Under the pieces are notes generated by a model. That model saw only the letters and a list, made by a program, of their open reading frames with translations, did not search any database and was not told where the DNA came from. Below are positions 8,951 to 16,924 of a DNA stretch of 64,000 nucleotides, piece by piece. Each line of letters begins with the position of its first letter. The stretch's first letter is position 1. The position numbers and the translations under genes are program-made. The DNA is from Polynucleobacter finlandensis (lineage in GTDB: Bacteria > Pseudomonadota > Gammaproteobacteria > Burkholderiales > Burkholderiaceae), in NCBI RefSeq assembly GCF_018881755.1, contig NZ_JACVPS010000015.1:1-64000 (forward strand), given 5' to 3'.

Positions 8951-9024
8951 TGCATTCATTTAGTGCGGCATTCATCGATAAGAGTGCAGCATTCATCAAT
9001 CTGGTGCGCACCTTCAATTCATTG
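8951..9024. repeat. Phased ATTCAT repeats upstream of the ABC operon
   Basis: Four copies of ATTCAT, at 8954, 8970, 8991 and 9017, with spacings of 16, 21 and 26 bp. The middle two are part of a longer near-repeat (GTGC-GCATTCATC). They lie 70-145 bp upstream of the ABC ATPase start. This could be an operator array for a transcription factor or weak tandem repetition; no regulator gene is adjacent. Confidence 0.4.
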
Positions 9025-9157
9025 GTGAATCAAAATAAAAAGTGTCGATAGGTTTATATGGATGTTCATTTGGGATTGCTCTCATCCGAAGTCACAAGTA
9101 CTTGCAATGTTGATTACCCACAACCTACAAGCAGTTCATTGCTCCAACTAGAGACCC

Positions 9158-9229
9158 ATATGTTTATTGGAGTTGCGCTGGAAGATGTGTGAAGATTGCT
9201 TACACACCTAGTAGCACAGAAAGAAAAAC
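9158..9229 (+). repeat. Degenerate direct repeat, copy B
   Basis: Partner of the copy at 557-627 (53 of 72 aligned positions identical). Upstream similarity may extend to a GCTCCA at 9141, matched by one at 532. It lies between the ABC operon upstream region and the tRNA terminator. In one frame it reads like the end of a protein and stops inside the terminator stem, but the two copies differ by a frameshift, so neither is a working gene. Confidence 0.6.
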
Positions 9230-9256
9230 GACTTAGGAATTTCTCCCTAAGTCGTT
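9221..9256 (-). terminator. Terminator after the rpoD-tRNA transcript
   Basis: Perfect 11-bp stem (9227-9237 with 9246-9256), loop of 8, followed on the minus strand by TTTCTT after the stem's own T residues. It begins 8 nt beyond the tRNA 3' end and closes the rpsU-yqeY-dnaG-rpoD-tRNA group. Confidence 0.85.
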
Positions 9257-9264
9257 GATTTCAT

Positions 9265-9341
9265 TGGTGGGCCCACCAGGACTTGAACCTGGGACCAAAG
9301 GATTATGAGTCCTCTGCTCTAACCAACTGAGCTATAGGCCC
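9265..9341 (-). tRNA. tRNA with CAU anticodon, probably tRNA-Ile2 (lysidine type)
   Basis: A 77-nt cloverleaf with CCA encoded. The acceptor stem GGGCCTA pairs with TGGGCCC, the T-loop TTCAAGT and the anticodon loop CTCATAA are in place. CAU can mean initiator Met, elongator Met or AUA-reading Ile2. The initiator is excluded because positions 1 and 72 pair (G-C). C4-G69 and C5-G68 match the pairs E. coli TilS uses to select tRNA-Ile2, so Ile2 is favoured over elongator Met. It lies 13 bp after the rpoD stop and appears cotranscribed. Confidence 0.85.
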
Positions 9342-9354
9342 GTTAGTCTTTGGT

Positions 9355-11904
9355 TCAATCCTCTTCGAGGAAAGTCTTGAGTTTGTCGCTGCGGCTTGGA
9401 TGACGCATTTTTCTCAGGGCCTTAGCTTCTATCTGACGAATACGCTCACGCGTCACGTCAAACTGTTTACCAACTTCTTCGAGCGTGTGATCTGTACTCA
9501 TCTCAACACCGAAACGCATACGTAATACTTTTGCTTCGCGTGGTGTTAATGAATCCAGAACATCCTTCACCACATCGCGCATAGATTCATGCAATGCGGC
9601 TTCAGCTGGAGCCAAGGTATTGCCATCCTCAATGAAGTCACCTAAATGAGAATCTTCATCGTCGCCAATTGGCGTTTCCATGGAGATAGGCTCTTTAGCA
9701 ATCTTCATAATCTTACGAATCTTGTCTTCAGGAATCTCCATCTTCAGCGCCAAAGTTGCAGCATCTGGCTCATGACCAGTTTCTTGCAAGATTTGACGGC
9801 TGATACGGTTCATCTTATTGATCGTTTCAATCATGTGAACCGGGATACGGATCGTACGGGCTTGGTCAGCGATAGAACGGGTAATCGCCTGACGAATCCA
9901 CCAAGTTGCATAGGTGGAGAACTTATAACCACGACGGTATTCAAACTTATCTACCGCCTTCATCAAACCGATGTTTCCTTCTTGAATCAAATCCAAGAAC
10001 TGTAAACCACGGTTGGTGTATTTCTTAGCAATCGAGATCACCAAACGTAAGTTGGCTACAGTCATCTCGCGCTTTGCTTCACGTGCACGCTTCTCACCAG
10101 CAGTCATGCGTTTGTTCACTTCTTTTAATTCTGGAAGTGGAATAACAACACGGGTTTGAATATCAATTAACTTCTGTTGAAGTTCTTGAACAGCAGGCAC
10201 GTTACGTTGCAAGAGTGCGGTATATGGCTTGTTCTCTTTTAGCAACTTATCAGTCCAAGTCAGATTCATGGACATCTTAGGGAAGTCTTTCAAGACATCA
10301 CCACGATTTACGCCAACCTTGTCTACTAATAAGCTAACAATGCCGCGCTCTAACTTCCAAACTTGATCCACTTGTGAGCGCATGGTGTCACACAACTTCT
10401 CAACACTCTTCGCAGTCAAACGGAAACCAAGCAACTCACCGCGGATGAGATCTTGCGCCTTGATATACGCTGGGCAGTTATAACCTTCTTTATCAAATGC
10501 ACGGCGCATCTTATCGGCCTGAGTACGAACAATTGCAAATTTCTCAAGGGAAATCTGCTTTAACTCTTCAAGCTGTTTTGCATTCGCTGTAGCCGCACCG
10601 CCGCCACCGCCGCCTTCGTCTTCACCAACATCTTCGCCCTCTTCGGCATCTGGATCAACTTCTGGCTCTTCTGGTCCAAGCTTAATATCTTCAGCATTTG
10701 GATCTACCAATCCGTCTACGAATTGATCGATCTCGATTTCACCGCTAATGATCTTATCGACGTTGATCAAAATTTCGCCAATGGTGACTGGGCAAGCAGC
10801 TAGCGCCATCACCATGTCTTTGAGGCCAGCCTCAATCTTCTTGGCAATCACGATCTCGCCTTCGCGAGTCAGCAAATCAACCGTACCCATCTCACGCATA
10901 TACATGCGGACTGGATCAGTTGTACGACCAAACTCTGAATCAACCGTTGATAAAGCAGCTTCCGCTTCTTCTTCAGCCTCTTCTTCTGTAGTTGCTGCAG
11001 AACCATTCTCATTTAATAAGAGGGTTTCAGCATCAGGGGCTTGCTCGTAAACAGTAATGTTGATGTCGTTTAAAAGGCTAATCAAAGTTTCCAATGCATC
11101 GGCATCAGATAACTCATCAGACATCACGTCATTCATCTCACCATGAGTTAAGTAACCCTTGGACTTACCCATCTTAATCAGAGTCTTCAGACGTGTACGA
11201 CGCAACTCTTGCTGTGCTTCAGAGCCCAACTGTTGTGCTGCGAATTCTTTTAAAAGCGCTTTTTCTTTTGCCTTACGCTCACGCGCCTTTTGACGGTCGG
11301 TTAAGACTGGCTCTGCGCCCTCAACCGGAGCGTCAGCCTTGGCTTTACGACCGCGAACTTTTTTCTCTTCACCAACAACTTCAGTAGCACCCTCAACTTC
11401 TGGTGCTTTTACTTTTTTCCCCTTAGCTTCTGCTTTTGCATCTGCTTTTGGCTCGGCCTTCACAGCTTTTGCTGGTACAGCCTTAACAACAACTGCTTTT
11501 TCTTTTTTAGCAGGCTCAACTTTTGCGACTGGTTTAGAAGCTTTGGCCGGAGTCTTTGCTACCGGCTTTGCAACAGCCTTTACTGGTTTGGCTGGAGTCT
11601 TTGCTTTAGCGACTGGCTTAGCTGCAGGTTTTGCTGGAGCCTTTGCCTTAGCGACTGGCTTAGCTGCAGGTTTTGCTGGGGCCTTTGCTTTGGCGACTGG
11701 CTTAGCAGGCGTCTTTGCTTTGGCTGCAGGTTTTGCTGGGGCTTTAACCGGCTTGGCTGGAGTCTTTGCCTTGGCTACCGGTTTTGCTGGAGCTTTTGCT
11801 TTAGCAACTGGCTTAGCAGGCGTCTTTGCTTTGGCTGCAGGTTTTGCCGGAGCTTTTGCTTTTAGAGTTGTTTTAGCGGCTGGTTTTTTCTTGATATTAG
11901 GCAT
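9355..11904 (-). CDS. rpoD: RNA polymerase primary sigma factor RpoD (sigma-70)
   Basis: An 849-residue sigma factor, much longer than the 613 residues of E. coli. Residues 1 to about 200 are Lys/Ala/Pro repeats ([10 protein letters not shown] and variants) resembling histone H1 tails. Region 1.1 follows (about 205-300), then a Glu/Asp-rich insert, region 2 with the -10-reading helix ([17 protein letters not shown], near 680), region 3, and region 4 with the -35-reading helix ([16 protein letters not shown], near 820). It directs housekeeping transcription. It follows dnaG after 224 bp, which probably carries its own promoter, and is followed by the tRNA gene. ATG at 11904 has only a weak ribosome site. 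Confidence 0.97.
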   Translation of the reverse strand: MPNIKKKPAAKTTLKAKAPAKPAAKAKTPAKPVAKAKAPAKPVAKAKTPAKPVKAPAKPAAKAKTPAKPVAKAKAPAKPAAKPVAKAKAPAKPAAKPVAKAKTPAKPVKAVAKPVAKTPAKASKPVAKVEPAKKEKAVVVKAVPAKAVKAEPKADAKAEAKGKKVKAPEVEGATEVVGEEKKVRGRKAKADAPVEGAEPVLTDRQKARERKAKEKALLKEFAAQQLGSEAQQELRRTRLKTLIKMGKSKGYLTHGEMNDVMSDELSDADALETLISLLNDINITVYEQAPDAETLLLNENGSAATTEEEAEEEAEAALSTVDSEFGRTTDPVRMYMREMGTVDLLTREGEIVIAKKIEAGLKDMVMALAACPVTIGEILINVDKIISGEIEIDQFVDGLVDPNAEDIKLGPEEPEVDPDAEEGEDVGEDEGGGGGGAATANAKQLEELKQISLEKFAIVRTQADKMRRAFDKEGYNCPAYIKAQDLIRGELLGFRLTAKSVEKLCDTMRSQVDQVWKLERGIVSLLVDKVGVNRGDVLKDFPKMSMNLTWTDKLLKENKPYTALLQRNVPAVQELQQKLIDIQTRVVIPLPELKEVNKRMTAGEKRAREAKREMTVANLRLVISIAKKYTNRGLQFLDLIQEGNIGLMKAVDKFEYRRGYKFSTYATWWIRQAITRSIADQARTIRIPVHMIETINKMNRISRQILQETGHEPDAATLALKMEIPEDKIRKIMKIAKEPISMETPIGDDEDSHLGDFIEDGNTLAPAEAALHESMRDVVKDVLDSLTPREAKVLRMRFGVEMSTDHTLEEVGKQFDVTRERIRQIEAKALRKMRHPSRSDKLKTFLEED
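11606..11689 (-). repeat. Coding minisatellite in rpoD, 42-bp unit
   Basis: Two near-perfect tandem 42-bp units (11606-11647, 11648-11689), each encoding 14 residues of the [10 protein letters not shown] type. Shorter related units continue on both sides across about 11580-11880. Tandem units in coding DNA of this kind are prone to slippage and length change in multiples of three. Confidence 0.75.
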
Positions 11905-12128
11905 TTATTAGCACTTACTCACATTACTGTTGATTGATATCGACTGATTAAGTACAGCCACGTTGTTCACTTGCCCAAAATTTCATCAAAATAAAGCGCA
12001 AGTGACTGAATTAAATCGTTTTTTTCTTGGGAACAGAGGATTATAGTCGATTGTGACTTTTTTACCCCCACTTATCGTAAAAATATGGGGTTAATTTCTC
12101 TGATTTCTAGGGTGAAATCCGTTATTTC

Positions 12129-14078
12129 TTACGAGAACTTCAGCCTCTCGCCTAACTCACGATATCTAGCCCGATCTTGGTCGGTTGCCGTGTTTGCGGC
12201 AAGCTTTTGGGCAATCTGAGTCATCTCTAGCTTGAGATGGGTTAACTCGAGCTTTTTAAAGGCGCCATCTAAATCAGCCTCAGCACCCTCTAGATCTAAA
12301 TCAGACCCCATGACCCGCTTTCTGAGCGCTTCGTACATCGGCGCCAATTCGCTACGAGACAGTTGCTCTTGGAACATGGCAAAAGCACCCGCCCCGACCA
12401 TAGCGGGCTTTTCACCTTCACCAGGTACTAGCTCGACTTGATCGCATTGCGCCAATAAATCTTGCATCAATGTGAGCGTCTTAGTAGAGCGTTGTTCAGA
12501 TGCCTGCAAAGCTAAGTCGCGTTTATTAGGATCTAAAGCCTTACCCAAATGCGGAAACTGAATTAATACCCGCAAAATTTGTACAGCCAAATCCGTGGGC
12601 GCTTGAGGGGGAGCAATGTTTTGTGCAACGACTCTTTTGGAAGATCCCTTTGAAGCTTGCCATGGTGCGCCTTGCGCTCTATTACCAGTGTTGGTATTCG
12701 TAAAGCCAGGTGCACGCGTTGGGCTTGCAGAATACGATCCAGTTTGTACAGGAGCAGGTGCTACTGTTAAACCACAAAAAGCCTCTAACTCTGCAGGTGT
12801 TGAGTTTGTTCTGATCGCCAGCTCGCGCAATATTTGTGTACGCAAAGCGATCGGTGGCATGGAGAGCAACAAAGGTTTAGCCGCATGATGCGTTTGCGCC
12901 CTACCCTCTGGCGTGGTGAGTTCATGCCCTTCGCTAGCAATCTTGAAGAAGAAGCTCGAGATTGACATCGCCTCTTTAATGACTTTTTCAAAAGCAGGGG
13001 CACCATAGGCACGAACATAACTATCCGGGTCATGTTCAGTCGGTAAGAATAAGAAACGAATTTCTTTATCGTCAGACATCAAGGGCAAGCAAGCTTCTAG
13101 CGCTCTCTGCGCTGCACGTTGCCCTGCAGAATCACCATCAAACGAAAAGACCACGCGATCGGTTTGGCGCAAGAGCATACGCACATGATTAGCGGTACAT
13201 GCAGTACCTAAAGTAGCTACGGCATTCGGGAAACCCAATTGCGCAAGCGCCACTACATCCATATAGCCTTCGCACACCAAGACATATTCTTGTGCACGAA
13301 TGGCCTGTCTTGCCTCAAATAATCCATAGAGCGTATTGCCCTTAGAGAAGAGTGGCGTCTCAGGGGAATTTAAATACTTCGGCTCGCCTTGATCCAAGAT
13401 GCGCCCACCAAAACCAATCACCTGACCTTTGGGATTACGAATCGGAAACATAATCCGATCACGAAAGCGATCGTAACGTCTTGCGGTTTGATTGCCTTCG
13501 CTCTGCTCACTCTGAATGAGTAAGCCACCCTCTAATAATGTTTTAGCCACTTCATCATTAGCGTAAGTACCAAATACTGCTTCGAGGCCTTGCCAACCAT
13601 CTGGTGCATAACCTAAGGAATAACGCTTGGCAATTTCTCCGGTAAGGCCACGACCTTTTAAATATTCCACGGCACGTGGCGCCACTTTGAGTTGTGCGCG
13701 ATACCAATCAGATGCCGCACTCATGACTTCGCTCAGAGCCATCGCTTGTTGCTGTCTTGCTACGTCTTGAGCGGTACGCTCCTCACGTGGCACAGTAAGT
13801 CCAGCTGAACGCGCTAAATCTTCAATCGCATCTACATAACCCAACCCCGAATACTCCATCGCAAAACTAATGGCTGAGCCATGCGCTCCGCAACCAAAGC
13901 AGTGATAAAACTGCTTGGTGGGTGAAACAGAAAATGAAGGGGATTTTTCAGAATGAAACGGGCACAGACCTTGATAGTTTGCACCCGCTTTTTTTAACTT
14001 TACGTGCTCCCCAACCACATCAACGATGTCAATCCGATTTAAAAGATCGGCAATGAAGGATTGAGGGATGAGTGCCAT
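12129..14078 (-). CDS. dnaG: DNA primase DnaG
   Basis: A 649-residue primase. The N-terminal zinc-binding domain has C39, H42, C60 and C63 (CPFH ... CFGCGAHG). The Toprim catalytic core shows VLVCEGYMDVVAL near 266 and FSFDGDSAGQRAA near 310, with the metal-binding Glu and Asp residues. The C-terminal third is the DnaB-helicase-binding region. It synthesises RNA primers at the replication fork. It begins 19 bp after yqeY in the conserved macromolecular-synthesis order; the ATG has no clear ribosome site, which suggests coupling to yqeY translation. Confidence 0.97.
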   Translation of the reverse strand: MALIPQSFIADLLNRIDIVDVVGEHVKLKKAGANYQGLCPFHSEKSPSFSVSPTKQFYHCFGCGAHGSAISFAMEYSGLGYVDAIEDLARSAGLTVPREERTAQDVARQQQAMALSEVMSAASDWYRAQLKVAPRAVEYLKGRGLTGEIAKRYSLGYAPDGWQGLEAVFGTYANDEVAKTLLEGGLLIQSEQSEGNQTARRYDRFRDRIMFPIRNPKGQVIGFGGRILDQGEPKYLNSPETPLFSKGNTLYGLFEARQAIRAQEYVLVCEGYMDVVALAQLGFPNAVATLGTACTANHVRMLLRQTDRVVFSFDGDSAGQRAAQRALEACLPLMSDDKEIRFLFLPTEHDPDSYVRAYGAPAFEKVIKEAMSISSFFFKIASEGHELTTPEGRAQTHHAAKPLLLSMPPIALRTQILRELAIRTNSTPAELEAFCGLTVAPAPVQTGSYSASPTRAPGFTNTNTGNRAQGAPWQASKGSSKRVVAQNIAPPQAPTDLAVQILRVLIQFPHLGKALDPNKRDLALQASEQRSTKTLTLMQDLLAQCDQVELVPGEGEKPAMVGAGAFAMFQEQLSRSELAPMYEALRKRVMGSDLDLEGAEADLDGAFKKLELTHLKLEMTQIAQKLAANTATDQDRARYRELGERLKFS

Positions 14079-14097
14079 TAGCGCTGAACTGAGTGGC

Positions 14098-14544
14098 TCA
14101 CTTCGCCAGAGCGGCTTTCACCAAGGCAGAAACTTTTCCCATGTCCGCCTTACCAGCCAATTGCGCCTTGAGAGTACCAATGACTTTTCCCATGTCTTGA
14201 GGACCAGCCGCACCAGTGGCGCTCACCGCCGCAGCTACTGCAGCTTCAACCTCAGCATCTGACAATTGCGCAGGCAAATACGCTTGCAAGATGGCCATTT
14301 CGCCAGCTTCAATTGCAACCAAATCATCGCGCCCAGCTTTTTCAAACTGAGAGATTGAATCTTTGCGTTGCTTCATCATTTTTTCTACAGTCGCTATGAC
14401 GCCAGCATCATCGACCACGATGCGCTCATCTACTTCACGTTGCTTAATGGCAGCCAATAAAAGACGGATGGCCCCTAAACGTGCAACGTCTTTTGCACGC
14501 ATAGCGTTTTTCATATCTTCGGTAATTTGGTCTTTGAGACTCAT
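14098..14544 (-). CDS. GatB/YqeY domain protein
   Basis: A 148-residue protein of the YqeY family, related to the tail of the GatB amidotransferase subunit. It starts MSLKDQITEDMKNAMRAKD and has the conserved AYLPAQLSDAE segment near residue 88 and DMGKVIGTLK near 117. Its molecular role is uncertain; a link to tRNA or translation is assumed from the GatB relationship and constant position between rpsU and dnaG. AGGAAAC upstream gives a clear ribosome site. Confidence 0.9.
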   Translation of the reverse strand: MSLKDQITEDMKNAMRAKDVARLGAIRLLLAAIKQREVDERIVVDDAGVIATVEKMMKQRKDSISQFEKAGRDDLVAIEAGEMAILQAYLPAQLSDAEVEAAVAAAVSATGAAGPQDMGKVIGTLKAQLAGKADMGKVSALVKAALAK

Positions 14545-14620
14545 GTCATGTTTCCTGTTGTACTGAATACCCTGAATGGATTCTTACATTGATTTTCTAA
14601 CGATTATTACTCGGACGCTG

Positions 14621-14660
14621 AAAAAGCAAAAACCCGCTGCGTTTCACCGTCAGCGGGTTT
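14621..14660 (-). terminator. Attenuating terminator after rpsU
   Basis: Perfect 10-bp stem (14630-14639 with 14651-14660), 11-base loop and a T-rich tail on the minus strand. It lies between rpsU and yqeY, as in other macromolecular-synthesis operons, where it lets S21 be made in large excess over primase and sigma factor. Confidence 0.88.
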
Positions 14661-14695
14661 CAAAGCTTCTCGGTGAAGAGAGCTTTTAAATGCGA

Positions 14696-14908
14696 TTAGT
14701 AAAGCTTTTTAGGCAACATCTGGCTGCGAATACGCTTGTAATGGCGTTTTGCAGCTGCTGCTTTTTTGCGCTTGCGCTCAGCAGTTGGCTTTTCATAGAA
14801 CTCGCGAGCACGCAAGTCGGTCAAAAGGCCATTTTTTTCAATGGTGCGCTTGAAACGGCGTAATGCCACTTCAAAAGGTTCGTTCTCACGGAGGCGTACT
14901 GTAGTCAT
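14696..14908 (-). CDS. rpsU: 30S ribosomal protein bS21
   Basis: 70 residues, starting [20 protein letters not shown] and very rich in Lys and Arg; the [18 protein letters not shown] stretch is the RNA-binding C-terminal half. bS21 sits near the 3' end of 16S rRNA and helps initiation. It is first in the operon with yqeY, dnaG and rpoD, and divergent from tsaD across 65 bp, the classic arrangement. Confidence 0.98.
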   Translation of the reverse strand: MTTVRLRENEPFEVALRRFKRTIEKNGLLTDLRAREFYEKPTAERKRKKAAAAKRHYKRIRSQMLPKKLY

Positions 14909-14950
14909 ACTTGTTTAACTCGTTTATGCTGGAAAATTACTGAATCACGG

Positions 14951-14959
14951 ATTCTATCA
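14951..14959 (-). promoter_or_regulatory. Extended -10 promoter of rpsU
   Basis: TGATAGAAT on the minus strand is an extended -10 element (TGn plus TAGAAT). It predicts transcription starting near 14944 and a leader of about 35 nt. No good -35 hexamer is seen, as is common for extended -10 promoters. Confidence 0.5.
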
Positions 14960-14973
14960 CGGCTAAGCGAAAA

Positions 14974-16047
14974 ATGATTGTTTTAGGTATAGAAACTTCT
15001 TGTGACGAGACCGGGGTGGCTTTATACAACACCATGCCCTGGGAGAGTGCACAACCCGCTTCCCTAGGCATTCTGGGGCAGGCCCTGCACTCGCAGATTG
15101 CTATGCACCGTGAATATGGGGGCGTTGTACCGGAATTGGCTTCTAGAGACCATATTCGCCGGGTTTTACCCCTTTTAGACGAGTCTTTAGCCCAGTCTGG
15201 ACTGGCACTCAAGGATATTGATGCGGTGGCCTATACCCAAGGCCCTGGCCTAGCTGGGGCCCTCCTAGTGGGCAGTGCCTTTGCTAAATCCCTTGCCCAA
15301 GGCCTAAACCTCCCCTCCATTGGGGTCCATCACCTTGAAGGGCACCTACTATCCCCGCTTTTAGGGGAAACAGCGCCGCAATTTCCGTTTATTGCCTTAC
15401 TGGTTTCAGGTGGCCATACCCAGTTAATGAAAGTCAGTGGGGTTGGTCGTTATGAGCTCCTTGGTGAAACGCTAGACGATGCCGCGGGAGAAGCATTTGA
15501 TAAAACAGCCAAGCTATTAGGCTTGGATTACCCAGGTGGTGCAGCGATTTCTAAACTGGCAGAAAAAGGACGGCCTAGTCAATTTGATCTGCCTAAGCCA
15601 ATGCTGCATTCCGGTGATCTCGATTTTTCATTCTCTGGATTAAAGACAGCGGTTCTGAACCAAGTGAAAAAGTTTCAAGAAAAAAATATTACCGACGCAA
15701 CTGAAGTGGCGCAATTTCATGCTGACCTGGCAAGGGCCTTCGTAGAATCCTTGGTTGCAGTATTAGTTAGCAAATCCGAAAGAGCGCTCAAGCAAACAGG
15801 CTGTAAGCATTTAGTACTTGCTGGTGGTGTCGGCGCGAACTTGCAGTTGCGCGCAGCGCTGAATGAGAAAGCGACTAAAAATGGTTTTGAAGTGCACTAC
15901 CCACCACTAGATCTGTGTACGGATAACGGGGTGATGATTGCCTTTGCGGGAGCGCTGCGTTTACTTGCCCCCAACAACGGCTCAACAACATCGGGTGCAT
16001 TTGATATCAAGCCCCGCTGGGACTTGCAGAGCAATAACCTCGTTTAA
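14974..16047 (+). CDS. tsaD: tRNA t6A threonylcarbamoyltransferase TsaD
   Basis: A 357-residue ASKHA-fold protein that, with TsaB and TsaE, transfers the threonylcarbamoyl group to A37 of ANN-decoding tRNAs. It begins [14 protein letters not shown], has the metal-binding histidines in HHLEGH near residue 114, and nucleotide-binding GGHTQL and [10 protein letters not shown] segments. The start is AUG 65 bp from rpsU. Its product would modify the CAU tRNA encoded at 9265-9341. Confidence 0.97.
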   Translation: MIVLGIETSCDETGVALYNTMPWESAQPASLGILGQALHSQIAMHREYGGVVPELASRDHIRRVLPLLDESLAQSGLALKDIDAVAYTQGPGLAGALLVGSAFAKSLAQGLNLPSIGVHHLEGHLLSPLLGETAPQFPFIALLVSGGHTQLMKVSGVGRYELLGETLDDAAGEAFDKTAKLLGLDYPGGAAISKLAEKGRPSQFDLPKPMLHSGDLDFSFSGLKTAVLNQVKKFQEKNITDATEVAQFHADLARAFVESLVAVLVSKSERALKQTGCKHLVLAGGVGANLQLRAALNEKATKNGFEVHYPPLDLCTDNGVMIAFAGALRLLAPNNGSTTSGAFDIKPRWDLQSNNLV

Positions 16048-16071
16048 ATCTCAGAGGTAGAACTTCACTCG

Positions 16072-16899
16072 TTATTTTGTCAGGCTGATCTTGGCAAAAG
16101 CGCTGTGATTATGAATCGACTCAAAGTTCTCAGCCTCAACCACAAATGACAGGATGCGTTCGTCAGCCTTGAGCTGACCAGCAACATCACGTACCAAGTC
16201 TTCAACAAATTTTGGATTGCTGTAAGAACGTTCGGTAACCCACTTCTCATCTGGGCGCTTGAGCAAACCCCACAACTCGCTTGAAGCTTCACTCTCAGCA
16301 GCAGTCACCAAATCTTCAACTGTCATTTTGGTTTTTGGATCCAGTGCCACTGTCATCGTCACATGCGAGCGTTGATTGTGCGCACCAAAATCTGAAATCT
16401 CTTTTGAGCAAGGGCACAAACTCATTACCGGCACTACAGCGCGCAAGTTCAATTCAACATCGATTGAACCAGTGGCATTTTTCTTACCCTTGGACATCCA
16501 AGTAACTTCGTAATCCATCAAACTTTCAACACCTGAGACCGGCGCTGCTTTTTTGACGAAATGGGTATAAGTAAATTGCACACGACCTTCAGTGGCATCC
16601 AAGAGCGGCAACATTTCGCGAACCATAGAAACTACAGAGGTGCTGTCGATTGGCTCATCTTGTTGTTGCAAGATCGCCATGAAACGCGACATGTGCGTTC
16701 CCTTGATATGCGCAGGCAATGCAACATCCATCTCAAAATTACCCACCGATGGAAAGCTACCAGTCTTGGTACGAATGGTGAGCGGATGGCGCACCCCACG
16801 AATGCCTACTTGCTCAATCGGCAAGGCACGCTCATCCCGAGTGGATTGCACATCGGCCATCACACTAGGTTTGAGAAAAGATGCATTCATATCGTTCAT
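16072..16899 (-). CDS. folE2: GTP cyclohydrolase FolE2 (type IB)
   Basis: About 275 residues of the COG1469 family, which converts GTP to dihydroneopterin triphosphate for folate and queuosine synthesis using metals other than zinc. The catalytic motif CPCSKEIS lies near residue 145, with the FGAHNQRSHV segment after it. I take ATG at 16899 (GGAAAA upstream); a TTG at 16917 is also in frame. It lies 25 bp beyond dxs on the same strand, so may be cotranscribed. It is convergent with tsaD. Confidence 0.93.
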   Translation of the reverse strand: MNDMNASFLKPSVMADVQSTRDERALPIEQVGIRGVRHPLTIRTKTGSFPSVGNFEMDVALPAHIKGTHMSRFMAILQQQDEPIDSTSVVSMVREMLPLLDATEGRVQFTYTHFVKKAAPVSGVESLMDYEVTWMSKGKKNATGSIDVELNLRAVVPVMSLCPCSKEISDFGAHNQRSHVTMTVALDPKTKMTVEDLVTAAESEASSELWGLLKRPDEKWVTERSYSNPKFVEDLVRDVAGQLKADERILSFVVEAENFESIHNHSAFAKISLTK

Positions 16900-16924
16900 G
16901 GCTCTATTTTCCGGCAAAACCAGC

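Noticed and set aside
8940..9030. CRISPR-like array
   Set aside because: Repeat units are short (6-13 bp), imperfect and unevenly spaced, and no cas genes are present.
9158..9229. Functional small protein encoded in repeat copy B
   Set aside because: The two repeat copies differ by a one-base shift and carry different stops, and there is no start codon with a ribosome site.
9265..9341. Initiator tRNA-Met
   Set aside because: Initiator tRNAs have an unpaired 1-72 position; here G1 pairs with C72.
11339..11911. 190-residue Ala/Gly/Phe-rich open frame on the plus strand
   Set aside because: It is the antisense reading of the rpoD repeat region; its low-complexity composition follows from the repeats.
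12049..12090. Hairpin with ACCCC/GGGGT arms as a dnaG terminator
   Set aside because: The arms are 6-7 bp with a 15-base loop and a bulge, and no T-run follows on the minus strand.
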